From the NCBI RefSeq assembly GCF_001421535.1, contig NZ_LMKN01000009.1, positions 373,695-437,694 of the forward strand: a stretch of 64,000 bases of DNA, read 5' to 3'. This stretch comes from Sphingomonas sp. Leaf20. GTDB lineage: Bacteria > Pseudomonadota > Alphaproteobacteria > Sphingomonadales > Sphingomonadaceae. Shown piece after piece: positions 54,821 to 63,786 of the stretch (its first letter is position 1; every line of letters starts with the position of its first letter). Position numbers and translations under genes: made by a program. Under the pieces are notes generated by a model that saw only the letters and a program-made list of their open reading frames with translations, had not been told where the DNA came from and did not search any database.

Positions 54821-57363
54821 CCACCGAGAGCGCCCAGTACGTCGCCCCCGACCAGAACGATCCCGCGGTCCGCAAGGGCCAGGAGGATCGCCTGCGCGAG
54901 GTTTGGAAGCCGCCCTCGGGCTGGTTCTTCCGCTGGACCGACGTCAACAACAACCGGATCGGTGTGTGGTACACGCTGACCGCGTTCGGCTTCATGCTGT
55001 TCGCAGGCGTGCTCGCGCTGATCATGCGCACGCAGCTGGCGGTGCCGAACAACGATCTCGTCACCGCGAACACGTTCAACCAGCTGTTCACGCTGCACGG
55101 CTCGATGATGATGTTCCTGTTCGCGGTGCCGATGTTCGAGGCGGTATCGATCATCCTGCTGCCACAGCTGCTCGGCGCGCGCGACCTGCCGTTCCCGCGG
55201 CTGTCAGGCTTTGGCTATTGGAGCTTCCTGATCGGCGGCGTGTTCGTCTCCGGATCGATCTTCTTCGATGCCGCGCCCGATGGCGGCTGGTTCATGTATC
55301 CGCCGCTGACGACGCGGACCGATCTGAGCGGCCTTGGCGCCGACATCTGGATGCTGGGGCTGAGCTTCATCGAGGTGTCGTCGGTCGCAGCCGCGGTCGA
55401 GCTGATCGTCGGCGTGCTCAAATGCCGCCCGCCGGGGATGCGCCTCAACCTCATGCCGCTCTACGCCTGGTATATCCTGGTCGTCGCGGTAATGATCCTG
55501 TTCGCATTTCCGCCGCTGATCGCGGGCGACGTGCTGTTCGAGATGGAGCGGCTGCTAAACTGGCCGTTCTTCAACGCGGAAAAGGGCGGCGACCCGCTGC
55601 TGTGGCAGCACCTGTTCTGGATCTTCGGCCACCCCGAAGTCTATATCGTCTTCCTGCCGTCGATCGCGCTGTTCGCGATGCTGATCCCGACCTTCGCGCA
55701 GCGGCACCTGCTCGGCTATCCGTGGATCGTGCTGGCCGCGGTCGGCACCGCGTTCCTCAGCTTCGGGCTGTGGGTCCACCACATGTTCACGACGGGGCTG
55801 CCCAAGATCAGCCTCGCCTTCTTTGCGGCGGCGTCGGAGGCGGTGGCGATCCCGACCGGCGTGCAGATCTTCGTGTTCATCGCGACGCTCTGGGCGGGCA
55901 ACGTCAAGAAATCGACGCCGTTGCTCTATGCGAGCGGAAGCCTCGCGGTGTTCGTGATTGGTGGCCTCACCGGCGTGATGGTCGCGGTCGCGCCGTTCGA
56001 CTGGCAGGCGCACGACACCTATTTCATCGTCGCGCATCTCCATTACGTGCTGATCGGCGGCACGCTGCTGCCGTTGTTCGCCGGGCTCTATTATTACTGG
56101 CCGCTGGTCACCGGCAAGAAGCTCAGCGACAGGCTCGGGCGGATCGCGTTCTGGATCATGTTCGTGGGCATGAATCTGACCTTCTTCCCGATGCACCTGT
56201 CCGGGCTGCTCGGCATGCCGCGCCGCGTGTTCACCTATCCCGAGGAGCTCGGGATCGGCGGGCTCAACCTCGCCTCGACCGCCGGCTCCTACATGTTCGC
56301 ACTCGGCGTGCTGATCGTCTGCATCGATCTCGCGCTGTCGCCGCGCCGCGCCAAGGCGCCGCGCAATCCGTGGAACGCGGGGACGCTCGAATGGCTCGCG
56401 CTGCCCGACGACGAGGACTGGGGCATCCGCTCGGTCCCGCTGATCGAGAGCCGCTATCCGATCTGGGATCAAAAGAACTTCGTCCAGAAGGTCGACGAGG
56501 GCCGCTTCTTCCTGCCCGACGCGGAGGAGATGCGGCGCGAGTCGATCATCACCACCGTGCTCGATGCGCGGCCGTTGCAGGTGATCCGCCTCGGCACGCC
56601 CAGCGTGAAGCCGATGATGACCGCGGTCGCGCTGGCGGGCGTATTCATCCTCACGACCTATCACCTCTATCTCCTGTCCGCGCTCAGCGGCGTTGCGACG
56701 CTCGCCTGCGTGCTGTGGTGGCTGTGGACCGGCACCGCCGAGATCCCCGAAAAGCCGACCAAGCATATCGGCCACGGTATCGAGGTACCGCTCTACACCT
56801 CGGGGCCGTCGGCGCCGGGCTGGTGGGCGATGTTCATCACGATGATGGCGGATGCGACCGCGTTCTCGGGGCTGGTGTTCGGCTATTTCTTCTTCTGGAC
56901 GATCCACACCAATTTCCCGCCCACGGGCGCGGGGCTGGACGGACCGGGCGTCTTCTGGCCGATGGTCGCGCTGGCGCTGACTTTGACCGGCTGGGCGGCG
57001 ACGGTCGGCGCCCGCGAGGTGCACCGTCGCGGCAACGTCGCCGCGGGCCGCCTGCTGCTGGTCCTCGGCATTGTCGCGACGCTGTCGAGCCTGTTCGCGG
57101 GGCTCGCCGGGCCTTGGGTGTCGGGAATGGATCCCGAGCTGCACGTCTATCCCGCGATCGTGTGGACGCTGGCGATCTGGACCGCGGTACACGCGGCAAT
57201 CGGCGTGATCATGCAGGCCTATACGCTCGCGCGCAGCCTCGCGGGCAAGATGACGCCGGTCTATGACGCAGACCTGCGCAACATCACCGTCTACCACCAC
57301 TTCCTCGCGCTGACGGGCATCGTGACGTTCTGCACGATCGGCCTGTTCCCGGGTGTCGCATGA
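54817..57363 (+). CDS. ctaD: Fused cytochrome c oxidase subunits I and III
   Basis: 848 residues. The first 540 residues are subunit I: the haem a ligand region LFTLHGSMMMF, the CuB/Tyr cross-link and gating Glu in FGHPEVYIVFLP, LWVHHMFTTGLP, and the haem a/a3 ligands in DTYFIVAHLHYVLIGG. From about residue 560 follows a subunit III-like module (LYTSGPSAPGWWAMFITMMADATAFSGLVFGYFFFWTIHTNFPP and helices to the end). The E of GHPEVY places it among A1-type oxidases. It reduces oxygen at the inner membrane and pumps protons. This I-III fusion is found in other caa3 oxidases. Confidence 0.96.
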   Translation: MTTESAQYVAPDQNDPAVRKGQEDRLREVWKPPSGWFFRWTDVNNNRIGVWYTLTAFGFMLFAGVLALIMRTQLAVPNNDLVTANTFNQLFTLHGSMMMFLFAVPMFEAVSIILLPQLLGARDLPFPRLSGFGYWSFLIGGVFVSGSIFFDAAPDGGWFMYPPLTTRTDLSGLGADIWMLGLSFIEVSSVAAAVELIVGVLKCRPPGMRLNLMPLYAWYILVVAVMILFAFPPLIAGDVLFEMERLLNWPFFNAEKGGDPLLWQHLFWIFGHPEVYIVFLPSIALFAMLIPTFAQRHLLGYPWIVLAAVGTAFLSFGLWVHHMFTTGLPKISLAFFAAASEAVAIPTGVQIFVFIATLWAGNVKKSTPLLYASGSLAVFVIGGLTGVMVAVAPFDWQAHDTYFIVAHLHYVLIGGTLLPLFAGLYYYWPLVTGKKLSDRLGRIAFWIMFVGMNLTFFPMHLSGLLGMPRRVFTYPEELGIGGLNLASTAGSYMFALGVLIVCIDLALSPRRAKAPRNPWNAGTLEWLALPDDEDWGIRSVPLIESRYPIWDQKNFVQKVDEGRFFLPDAEEMRRESIITTVLDARPLQVIRLGTPSVKPMMTAVALAGVFILTTYHLYLLSALSGVATLACVLWWLWTGTAEIPEKPTKHIGHGIEVPLYTSGPSAPGWWAMFITMMADATAFSGLVFGYFFFWTIHTNFPPTGAGLDGPGVFWPMVALALTLTGWAATVGAREVHRRGNVAAGRLLLVLGIVATLSSLFAGLAGPWVSGMDPELHVYPAIVWTLAIWTAVHAAIGVIMQAYTLARSLAGKMTPVYDADLRNITVYHHFLALTGIVTFCTIGLFPGVA

Positions 57364-57761
57364 CAACGCCGAAGGACAACCGGAAACACTGGGCGCGCGA
57401 CCTCAAGGTCACGCTGTGGACGCTGATCATCCCGCCGACGATCTGGGCCGTCCATTTCCTGTTCTGCTATCTGTGGGTGGCGGTGACGTGCGCGAAATCG
57501 CCGACGCCGGCCACGGCGCTGGATGGGTTCCCGCTGGCGACGCTGATCGCGACGGTCGTCGCGCTGCTGGGGATCGTCGCGGCGGGGTATATCGCGCGCG
57601 TCCAGTCGCAGACGCCGGGCGACCCTGCACCGCATGACGAAGGGACCGCGATCGACCGGCTGCGCTTCCTCGCGCTCTCGACCCGGCTGCTCGCCGCGCT
57701 GAGCTTCGTGGCAGTGATCTTCACCGCGCTGCCCGTCATCATCTTCGGCGATTGCCGATGA
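57360..57761 (+). CDS. Small membrane protein of the oxidase operon
   Basis: 133 residues with three hydrophobic helices (LIIPPTIWAVHFLFCYLWVAVTCA, LATLIATVVALLGIVAAGYIA and LLAALSFVAVIFTALPVIIF). It overlaps both neighbours by four bases and is surely part of the oxidase operon. No family name; possibly a small accessory or assembly subunit. The WAVHFLFCY stretch is a conserved-looking feature. Confidence 0.75.
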   Translation: MTTPKDNRKHWARDLKVTLWTLIIPPTIWAVHFLFCYLWVAVTCAKSPTPATALDGFPLATLIATVVALLGIVAAGYIARVQSQTPGDPAPHDEGTAIDRLRFLALSTRLLAALSFVAVIFTALPVIIFGDCR

Positions 57762-58378
57762 GACGCGCGAGCCTCGTGCTGGGCGCGGTGCTGGTCCCGC
57801 TCGGCTGGGTGTTTGCCGCGGCGCCGCTCGGGATGGTCGGGCATATGACCGGCCACATGATCGCCGTCGCCGTTGCCGCGCCGTTCCTCGCATATGGCCT
57901 AGCGGGCAGCCGCTTCGATCCGGCCGAGCGGTGGCCGGCGGTGGTGACGCCGCTGGCGATGTCGCTCGTCGAACTCGTCGTGGTGTGGCTCTGGCATCTG
58001 CCCGCGCTGCGGCTGCGCGTCGACATGCAGCCGCTGGTGTTGTTGATCGAGCAGGCGAGCTTCCTCGGCGCGGGCCTGCTGCTGTGGAGCGCGGTGCTCG
58101 GCACGCAGAACGGCGGTGCGACCGACCGGCGCGCGTCGGGCGTCGCGGCGATGCTGCTGACCTCGATGCACATGACTCTGCTCGGCGCGCTGATCGGCCT
58201 CGCCCCCAGGCCGCTCTACGCGATGATGGCGATGCACCCTGCTGCGCATGGTCTCGATCCGCTCGAGGATCAGCAGCTCGGCGGCGTCGTCATGCTGATG
58301 GTCGGCGCGGCAAGCTATTTTCTCGGCGGGCTCGCGATGCTCGGCGGTTTGTTGAAGACACGGAGCGCGACGGCATGA
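57758..58378 (+). CDS. ctaG: Cytochrome c oxidase assembly factor, CtaG (caa3 type)
   Basis: About 206 residues with six to seven hydrophobic helices. Conserved His pairs for copper handling are visible (GHMTGHMIAVAVAAPFLAYGLA, WLWHLPALRL, MHMTLLGALIGLAPRPLY, MHPAAHGLDPLEDQQLGGVVMLMVGAASYFLGGL), the marks of the caa3_CtaG family (Bacillus-type), not of the Cox11 family. It helps load CuB in subunit I. It overlaps the genes on both sides. Confidence 0.9.
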   Translation: MRRASLVLGAVLVPLGWVFAAAPLGMVGHMTGHMIAVAVAAPFLAYGLAGSRFDPAERWPAVVTPLAMSLVELVVVWLWHLPALRLRVDMQPLVLLIEQASFLGAGLLLWSAVLGTQNGGATDRRASGVAAMLLTSMHMTLLGALIGLAPRPLYAMMAMHPAAHGLDPLEDQQLGGVVMLMVGAASYFLGGLAMLGGLLKTRSATA

Positions 58379-59421
58379 CGATCCGCATCACCTGGGCGCG
58401 CGCGATCGCAGCCATCGTCACACTCGCGCTAGCCGGGCTGTTGTTCGCCTGGTCGGGCGTGTTCAACATTGCCGCATCGTCGGGGCATTGGAAGATCACC
58501 GACTGGTTCCTCCACTGGACGATGCGCAACTCGGTGCGCACGCACGCCGCGTTCACCGCGCCCGACGATCCCAAGGCGAACCAGGGCCTCGTCAGCGCCG
58601 CGGGCCTGTTCCGGGCAAGCTGCGCTTCGTGCCACGGCGCGCCGGGCGTGCGCCCGCTCCCGGTGATGCAGGCGGCGACGCCCCCCGCCCCCGACCTCGC
58701 GGTCAACGCGCGCGAATGGACCGACAAGCAGATCTTCTGGATCCTCAAGCACGGCGTCAAATATACCGGCATGCCCGGCTGGGCGGCCAAGGACCGCGAC
58801 GACGAGGTCCGCCGCATGGTCGCATTTGTCCGCCTGTTGCCTGAGATGTCGCCTGCGACCTATCGCGCCCTGACCGAAGTTCCCGGCAGCGGTACCGCCG
58901 GTCCCGATGCGGCCCGCATCGCCACCTGCGCTGGCTGTCACGGTACGGACGGTCGTGGTCGCGGACAGCCCGACATGCCCGTGCTCGGTGGACAGAGCCC
59001 CGCCTATCTCCGCGCGGCGCTCGAGGTCTATGCGACCGGCAAGCGGCAGAGCGCGGTGATGGCGAACGCCGCCGCGACGCTGACGCCGGCCGAGATGACG
59101 CGGCTTGCGGATCACTTCGCGGCAATGCCGGGGATCGGCGCGACCACGCCCAACGGCAACGTCGAAGCCGCACGGATCGACCGCGAGGGCCTGCCAAAGG
59201 TCCAGCTCCCGGCCTGCGCAAGCTGCCACGCGCCCGGCAAGCCCTATCCCGTGCTCGCGGGTCAGCGCGCCAGCTATATCGCGCAACGCCTGCGGAACTG
59301 GCGCGGCGACGAGACGGTGGTCGATGCGCGCAAGTCGCAGTCGACGATGCCCGTCATCGCGCGGCGGATCCCCGAAGACATGATCGACCCGCTCGCACGG
59401 TATCTGTCGGGCCAGCGCTAA
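58375..59421 (+). CDS. Membrane-anchored triheme cytochrome c
   Basis: 348 residues from the ATG at 58375. One N-terminal signal anchor helix (AIAAIVTLALAGLLFAWSGVF) and three haem c sites: C83-AS-C86-H87, C185-AG-C188-H189 and C281-AS-C284-H285. The second domain belongs to the cytochrome c553-like type (GGQSPAYLRAALEVYATGKRQS), the third carries PVLAGQRASYIAQRLRNWRGDE. It is the last gene of the oxidase operon and probably feeds electrons to the caa3 enzyme. Part of a longer upstream frame is a shadow of ctaG. Confidence 0.93.
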   Translation: MTIRITWARAIAAIVTLALAGLLFAWSGVFNIAASSGHWKITDWFLHWTMRNSVRTHAAFTAPDDPKANQGLVSAAGLFRASCASCHGAPGVRPLPVMQAATPPAPDLAVNAREWTDKQIFWILKHGVKYTGMPGWAAKDRDDEVRRMVAFVRLLPEMSPATYRALTEVPGSGTAGPDAARIATCAGCHGTDGRGRGQPDMPVLGGQSPAYLRAALEVYATGKRQSAVMANAAATLTPAEMTRLADHFAAMPGIGATTPNGNVEAARIDREGLPKVQLPACASCHAPGKPYPVLAGQRASYIAQRLRNWRGDETVVDARKSQSTMPVIARRIPEDMIDPLARYLSGQR

Positions 59422-59428
59422 GCCCGGC

Positions 59429-60940
59429 TCAGGCAATCGCGAGCGACGGCTTTCGCCCCAGTGCCGCGGCAAGTGCGGCATGCCGTCGCTCGACCGCCTC
59501 GCCATAGAGGCCGCGATCGTCGGGAAGCAGCGTCAGCGTCAGCGCGGTACCGTCATCGGTCAGTCTCGATCGTTTGAGGGGTCCGGCCAGCCCGCCGCTC
59601 ATCCGCTGCCCCAGACGCATCGCAAGCCCCCACGCCGTGGCGCTCTTGATCGCGGCGGGACTGGCCAGTCGACCGATGGGATCGGCTGCGGTGAGGTCGC
59701 CGCCGAGGCTGGCATAGAGCGCCTGCGCGAGCATCCCGCGTCCTGGCGCGTCGATTGCCACCCAGTTGCCGTGAAGGGCGATTTCGACGCCACGCTCCGC
59801 GCGAAATTCGGGATTGGCGCGCCAGCCGACATCGGCGAGCAGGCAGGCGGCGTGACGCAGCCTTGCCGTCGCCGGTGGCTCGTTCACGAACAAGGGCGCG
59901 ATCCATCGGTCGAGCAGATCGCCGTGCTCGGGGAAGCGGCCGAGCAGACGCCCCTCTTCACGCGCCGCGACGATCAGCGGGTCGAGCGCGCGCGTTGCCG
60001 TGTTGAGCTGCTCATAGAGGAGACCCTCGCGCAGGCCGTATGACGACACCACCGTCGTCCGGCTGCCCAGCTGGCGCATGAGCACACCAAGCAGCGCCGC
60101 TGCATCAGCAAGCGTCGCGGTGCGCCCGCTGGACAGCCCGGGTATCGCCTTCAGCCGCGGCTTGGAAAGTTGCGGGATCGTCCGGCTCAGTCGCGTGATC
60201 GTGGCGGCTGTCATCGAATATTGATGGATGATCGGCAGCGGATAGTCCGACAGCTCCATGTCGAGCCGGGCGAGTGCCCGCCAGGAACCACCGACGAGAA
60301 ACAGCGGAAGCCCCTGCCCCCGCTGATCCCAGCCTGCTTCCCGCACGAGTCGCGCAACATGGCGTTCGAGCACCTTGCCGCGCTTCGCGCGCATATCCCC
60401 GATGCGCAGGACGCCGAGCGGAAAGGAGACGCGGTCCTCGATCTTGCCGCTGCGAATCCGAACGAGTTCGAGGCTCCCGCCGCCGAGATCGCCGACGATC
60501 CCATCTGCCTCGGGGATTGCCGAAAGCACGCCGTAACCCGCCGCGCTGGCTTCCTGTTCGCCGGACAGCGTTTCCACCGTCAGGCCAAGATGCTCGGCTG
60601 CGGCGATGAGGTCCGAACCGTTCCTGGCATCACGTACCGCCGCCGTCGCCACGGTGCGTACGACGTTGCATTCCATTTCGCGCGCGATCGCTGCAAACCT
60701 CGCCAGCGCGATCCGGGCAGTCTTCAACGCCGACTTTTCGATCGCGCCCGTCGCCGCGAGCCCACGCCCTAGGCCCGCCAGTACCTTCTCGTTGAACCGG
60801 ATCGCGGGAAGCCGCGCCGGACCTTGGTAGACGACGAGCCGGATCGAGTTCGACCCGATATCGATGATCCCGGTCCGCGGGTGATCGTCGGTCTCGACCC
60901 GGGGCTTACCTGTGCCTAACAGAATGTTGGTAACGCTCAT
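59429..60940 (-). CDS. ppx: Exopolyphosphatase (Ppx/GppA family)
   Basis: 503 residues. The ASKHA fold shows phosphate-binding loops GIIDIGSNSIRLVVYQG and DGIVGDLGGGSLELVRI, the FNEKVLAGLGRGL stretch, and an HD-like helical C-terminus (LRHAACLLADVGWRAN). It hydrolyses polyphosphate or pppGpp. Its start overlaps the ppk1 stop by four bases (ATGA), so synthesis and breakdown of polyphosphate are encoded together. Confidence 0.95.
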   Translation of the reverse strand: MSVTNILLGTGKPRVETDDHPRTGIIDIGSNSIRLVVYQGPARLPAIRFNEKVLAGLGRGLAATGAIEKSALKTARIALARFAAIAREMECNVVRTVATAAVRDARNGSDLIAAAEHLGLTVETLSGEQEASAAGYGVLSAIPEADGIVGDLGGGSLELVRIRSGKIEDRVSFPLGVLRIGDMRAKRGKVLERHVARLVREAGWDQRGQGLPLFLVGGSWRALARLDMELSDYPLPIIHQYSMTAATITRLSRTIPQLSKPRLKAIPGLSSGRTATLADAAALLGVLMRQLGSRTTVVSSYGLREGLLYEQLNTATRALDPLIVAAREEGRLLGRFPEHGDLLDRWIAPLFVNEPPATARLRHAACLLADVGWRANPEFRAERGVEIALHGNWVAIDAPGRGMLAQALYASLGGDLTAADPIGRLASPAAIKSATAWGLAMRLGQRMSGGLAGPLKRSRLTDDGTALTLTLLPDDRGLYGEAVERRHAALAAALGRKPSLAIA

Positions 60941-63102
60941 CGTTTTCGTCGCAGCGACAAGGTGGGCACGGCATTGCTGGTCGCGAGCGAGGCGCCGCGA
61001 CCCGAGAGCGATGGGTTCGTCATGAAATACCGATGCAGGTTAAATGGCCGGTCACCCGGATCGACGCGCGTATAGTCGCCATCCGGCCCGAGCTCCCAGC
61101 TCTGTTCGTTGTCGATCAGGTTGGCGACCATCACCTGATCGAGGATCTGGTCATGTACCGTGGGGTTCAGAATGGGCAACATGTACTCGACACGACGGTC
61201 GAAGTTGCGTGGCATCCAGTCCGCCGAGGATATGAACAGCTTGGCGCCGTCGTTCGGAAGCGCCTTGCCGTTGCCGAACGCCCAGATCCGGCTGTGCTCG
61301 AGGAAGCGGCCGATGACGGACTTCACGCGGATCGTCTCGGACAGGCCAGGCACGCCCGGACGCAGGCAGCAGATGCCGCGGATGATCAGGTCGATTTCCA
61401 CGCCCGCCCCGCTCGCCTCGTACAGCTTTTCGATGACGGCGGGATCGACGAGCGAGTTCATCTTGGCCCAGACCCCGGCGGCCCTGCCAGCGCGCGCGTT
61501 GGCGATCTCGACGTCGATCAGGTTCACGAGATTCTGCCGCAGGTCGCGCGGCGAGAGGCTGACACGCTGCATGTCGATCGGTTCGACATAGCCCGTGATG
61601 TAGTTGAACATCTGCGCGGCATCGCGACCCACCGCGGCATCGGCGGTGAAGAAGCTCAAATCAGTATAGATCTTGGCGGTGACGGGGTGATAATTCCCCG
61701 TGCCGAAGTGGCAATAGGTGCGAAACGCCTGTCCCTCGCGGCGGACGACCAGCGAGACCTTGGCATGCGTCTTCCAGTCGATGAAGCCATACACCACCTG
61801 GACCCCCGCGCGCTCGAGCGCCGACGCCCAGACCATGTTCTGCTCTTCATCGAACCGGGCCTTGAGCTCGACGACCGCGGTCACCGACTTGCCGGCCTCA
61901 GCCGCCGTGATCAGCGCGTTGATAACCGCAGGCTGCTTTCCCGCACGGTAGAGCGTCTGCTTGATCGCGACGACGTCGGGGTCGTTGGCAGCCTGCTTCA
62001 GGAAGGCGAGCACCACCTCGAACGTCTCGTACGGGTGATGGACAACGATGTCCTTCGACTTGATCGCCGCGAAGCAATCGCCGCCGAACTCGCGGATGCG
62101 TTCCGGGAAACGGGGCGTAAACGGGGGGAATTTGAGATCGGGGCGATCCTCGTCGACAAGGCCATCGAGGTCGACGATACCGAGAAGGTTGCCGCTTTCG
62201 GTGATGATCGCATCGGCGCCGCCAAGCTCGTCCTTGAGCACCGCGGCAAGGACATCTGGAATCCCCGTTTCCAGCTCAAGCCGGATCACGCGCCCGCGCC
62301 TGCGCCGCTTGATCGCGTTGGCAAAATAGCGGACGAGATCCTCCGCCTCTTCCTCGATCTCGATATCGCTGTCGCGCAGCACACGAAAGCTTGCCGCCGC
62401 GAGCACGTCGTACCCCGGAAACAGCACGGGCGCGAACCGCTTCAGCAGCGTCTCGATCGCGACGTACCGCGCCGGCTCGCCCGGGAGCCGGACGAACCGC
62501 GTCATCGTGTGCGGCAGCATCACCAGCTCCCGCACCGGTTCGTTGTCCGAACGCCGGACGAGATCGAAGATGACCGAAAGGCCACGGTTCGGGATGAACG
62601 GAAACGGGTGCGCGGGATCGAGCGCCTGCGGGGTCAGGATCGGGAAGATCTGTTCGCGAAAATGCGTTTCGAGCCAGTCATCGGCTTCACCCTCGACCGC
62701 CTCGCGGCGAAGGACGAACAGCCCGGCATCGTCGAGCAGGACCCGAAGGTCGCCCCAGACCGCCTGCTGGCTTTCCATTAGCGCATCGGCCTCACGGACG
62801 ATCGCGCTGAGTTGCTGGCCAGCCGTCAGGCCATCGGCGGACCGCCGATCAACGTCCTGCGTCTGCTGTCCCTTCAGTCCGGCGACGCGAACCATGAAGA
62901 ACTCGTCGAGATTGGACCCCGAGATCGACAGGAAGCGAAGCCGCTCAAGCAGCGGATGTGCTGGATTGCACGCCTCTTCCAGAACACGCCGGTTGAACGC
63001 GAGCCATGACAGCTCGCGATTGAAATAGCGGTCGTTCGGCTCTGCGCCGATGGGATCGTCGTCGTCTTCCGATTGGCGGACGATATGCGCTGGACGGTTC
63101 AT
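60937..63102 (-). CDS. ppk1: Polyphosphate kinase 1
   Basis: 721 residues with the four PPK1 domains: N-terminal NRELSWLAFNRRVLEEA, then LRFLSISGSNLDEFFMVRVAG, the head domain, and the PLD-like catalytic domains with the autophosphorylated His in KTHAKVSLVVRREG (IDWKTHAK) and DADNPAVIEKLYEASGAGV-like text (LVDPAVIEKLYEASGAGVEIDLIIRGICCLRPGVPGLSETIRVKSVIGRFLEHSRIW). It makes polyphosphate from ATP. It is followed by ppx and preceded by hdaA after 28 bases. Confidence 0.97.
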   Translation of the reverse strand: MNRPAHIVRQSEDDDDPIGAEPNDRYFNRELSWLAFNRRVLEEACNPAHPLLERLRFLSISGSNLDEFFMVRVAGLKGQQTQDVDRRSADGLTAGQQLSAIVREADALMESQQAVWGDLRVLLDDAGLFVLRREAVEGEADDWLETHFREQIFPILTPQALDPAHPFPFIPNRGLSVIFDLVRRSDNEPVRELVMLPHTMTRFVRLPGEPARYVAIETLLKRFAPVLFPGYDVLAAASFRVLRDSDIEIEEEAEDLVRYFANAIKRRRRGRVIRLELETGIPDVLAAVLKDELGGADAIITESGNLLGIVDLDGLVDEDRPDLKFPPFTPRFPERIREFGGDCFAAIKSKDIVVHHPYETFEVVLAFLKQAANDPDVVAIKQTLYRAGKQPAVINALITAAEAGKSVTAVVELKARFDEEQNMVWASALERAGVQVVYGFIDWKTHAKVSLVVRREGQAFRTYCHFGTGNYHPVTAKIYTDLSFFTADAAVGRDAAQMFNYITGYVEPIDMQRVSLSPRDLRQNLVNLIDVEIANARAGRAAGVWAKMNSLVDPAVIEKLYEASGAGVEIDLIIRGICCLRPGVPGLSETIRVKSVIGRFLEHSRIWAFGNGKALPNDGAKLFISSADWMPRNFDRRVEYMLPILNPTVHDQILDQVMVANLIDNEQSWELGPDGDYTRVDPGDRPFNLHRYFMTNPSLSGRGASLATSNAVPTLSLRRKR

Positions 63103-63130
63103 CGGTCCTCTTTGGCTCGGGTGTTGACGG

Positions 63131-63775
63131 TCAGGGCGGCGTGAAGATCGGGAGATCCAACGCCAGTTGTGGCCGGACGATCAGACCCGCCTCGGTTAGA
63201 GTGGTTCTTGCAAGGGGAATGGACAGACGCCGGCGACGTTCCATGGCCTCCTGGTCCAGCGCATCTACGGTTCGCGTTACGGCAATATGACTACGCTCAA
63301 TTCGCGTGGCGAGCCAGTCGACCAGATCGGGACGCGCATCGAGGCTGCGTCGCTCGAAGAGATGGGCAAGCAGCAGCCGTATCAATTCGTCGTCGGGCGC
63401 GCCGATCGCGGCGATCGGGCTGGCCGAAAGACGCGAACGCAGGTCGGGCAGCTTGACCTTCCACTCGGGCGGCGCGGCATCGGCGACGATCAGCAGGGGC
63501 CGGTGCTCCTCCTGCGCGCGGTTCCACGCGTGAAAAAGCTGCGCGTCGGGCAGCCGCTCCGCGTCGTCGATGATCGCGCCGCCGGTCTTTGCGGCAAATA
63601 TGCGTGCCAGCAGACTGCGGCCCGACTTGCGCGGCCCCGTCAGGATCGCGGTCATCACGGGCCACGTGGCAGTGTGTTCAAGCGTCTGGACGGCACGGGC
63701 GTTCGAAGGCGTTACGAGAAAGGCGTCGTCACGGGGGTCCGCCGGCCATCCCAATGGCAGCGCAATCTGGGTCAT
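63131..63775 (-). CDS. hdaA: DnaA-related regulatory inactivator HdaA
   Basis: About 214 residues from the ATG at 63775 (MTQIALPLGWPAD); an overlapping GTG at 63790 is the alternative. The QIALPL clamp-binding-like start, the AAA+ P-loop-like TGPRKSGRSLLARIFAAKTG and the DDAERLPDAQLFHAWN Walker B-like segment match the Hda/HdaA group, which with the sliding clamp stimulates hydrolysis of DnaA-ATP and prevents re-initiation. The P-loop here is TGPRKSGRS, lacking a normal GKT, as is usual in the alphaproteobacterial group. Together with ppk1-ppx it forms a conserved sphingomonad cluster. Confidence 0.88.
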   Translation of the reverse strand: MTQIALPLGWPADPRDDAFLVTPSNARAVQTLEHTATWPVMTAILTGPRKSGRSLLARIFAAKTGGAIIDDAERLPDAQLFHAWNRAQEEHRPLLIVADAAPPEWKVKLPDLRSRLSASPIAAIGAPDDELIRLLLAHLFERRSLDARPDLVDWLATRIERSHIAVTRTVDALDQEAMERRRRLSIPLARTTLTEAGLIVRPQLALDLPIFTPP

Positions 63776-63786
63776 TCCGGCTATGC

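Noticed and set aside
54717..57266. A long plus-strand frame overlapping the oxidase gene
   Set aside because: It is the out-of-frame shadow of the subunit I-III gene, which has all haem and copper ligands in its own frame.
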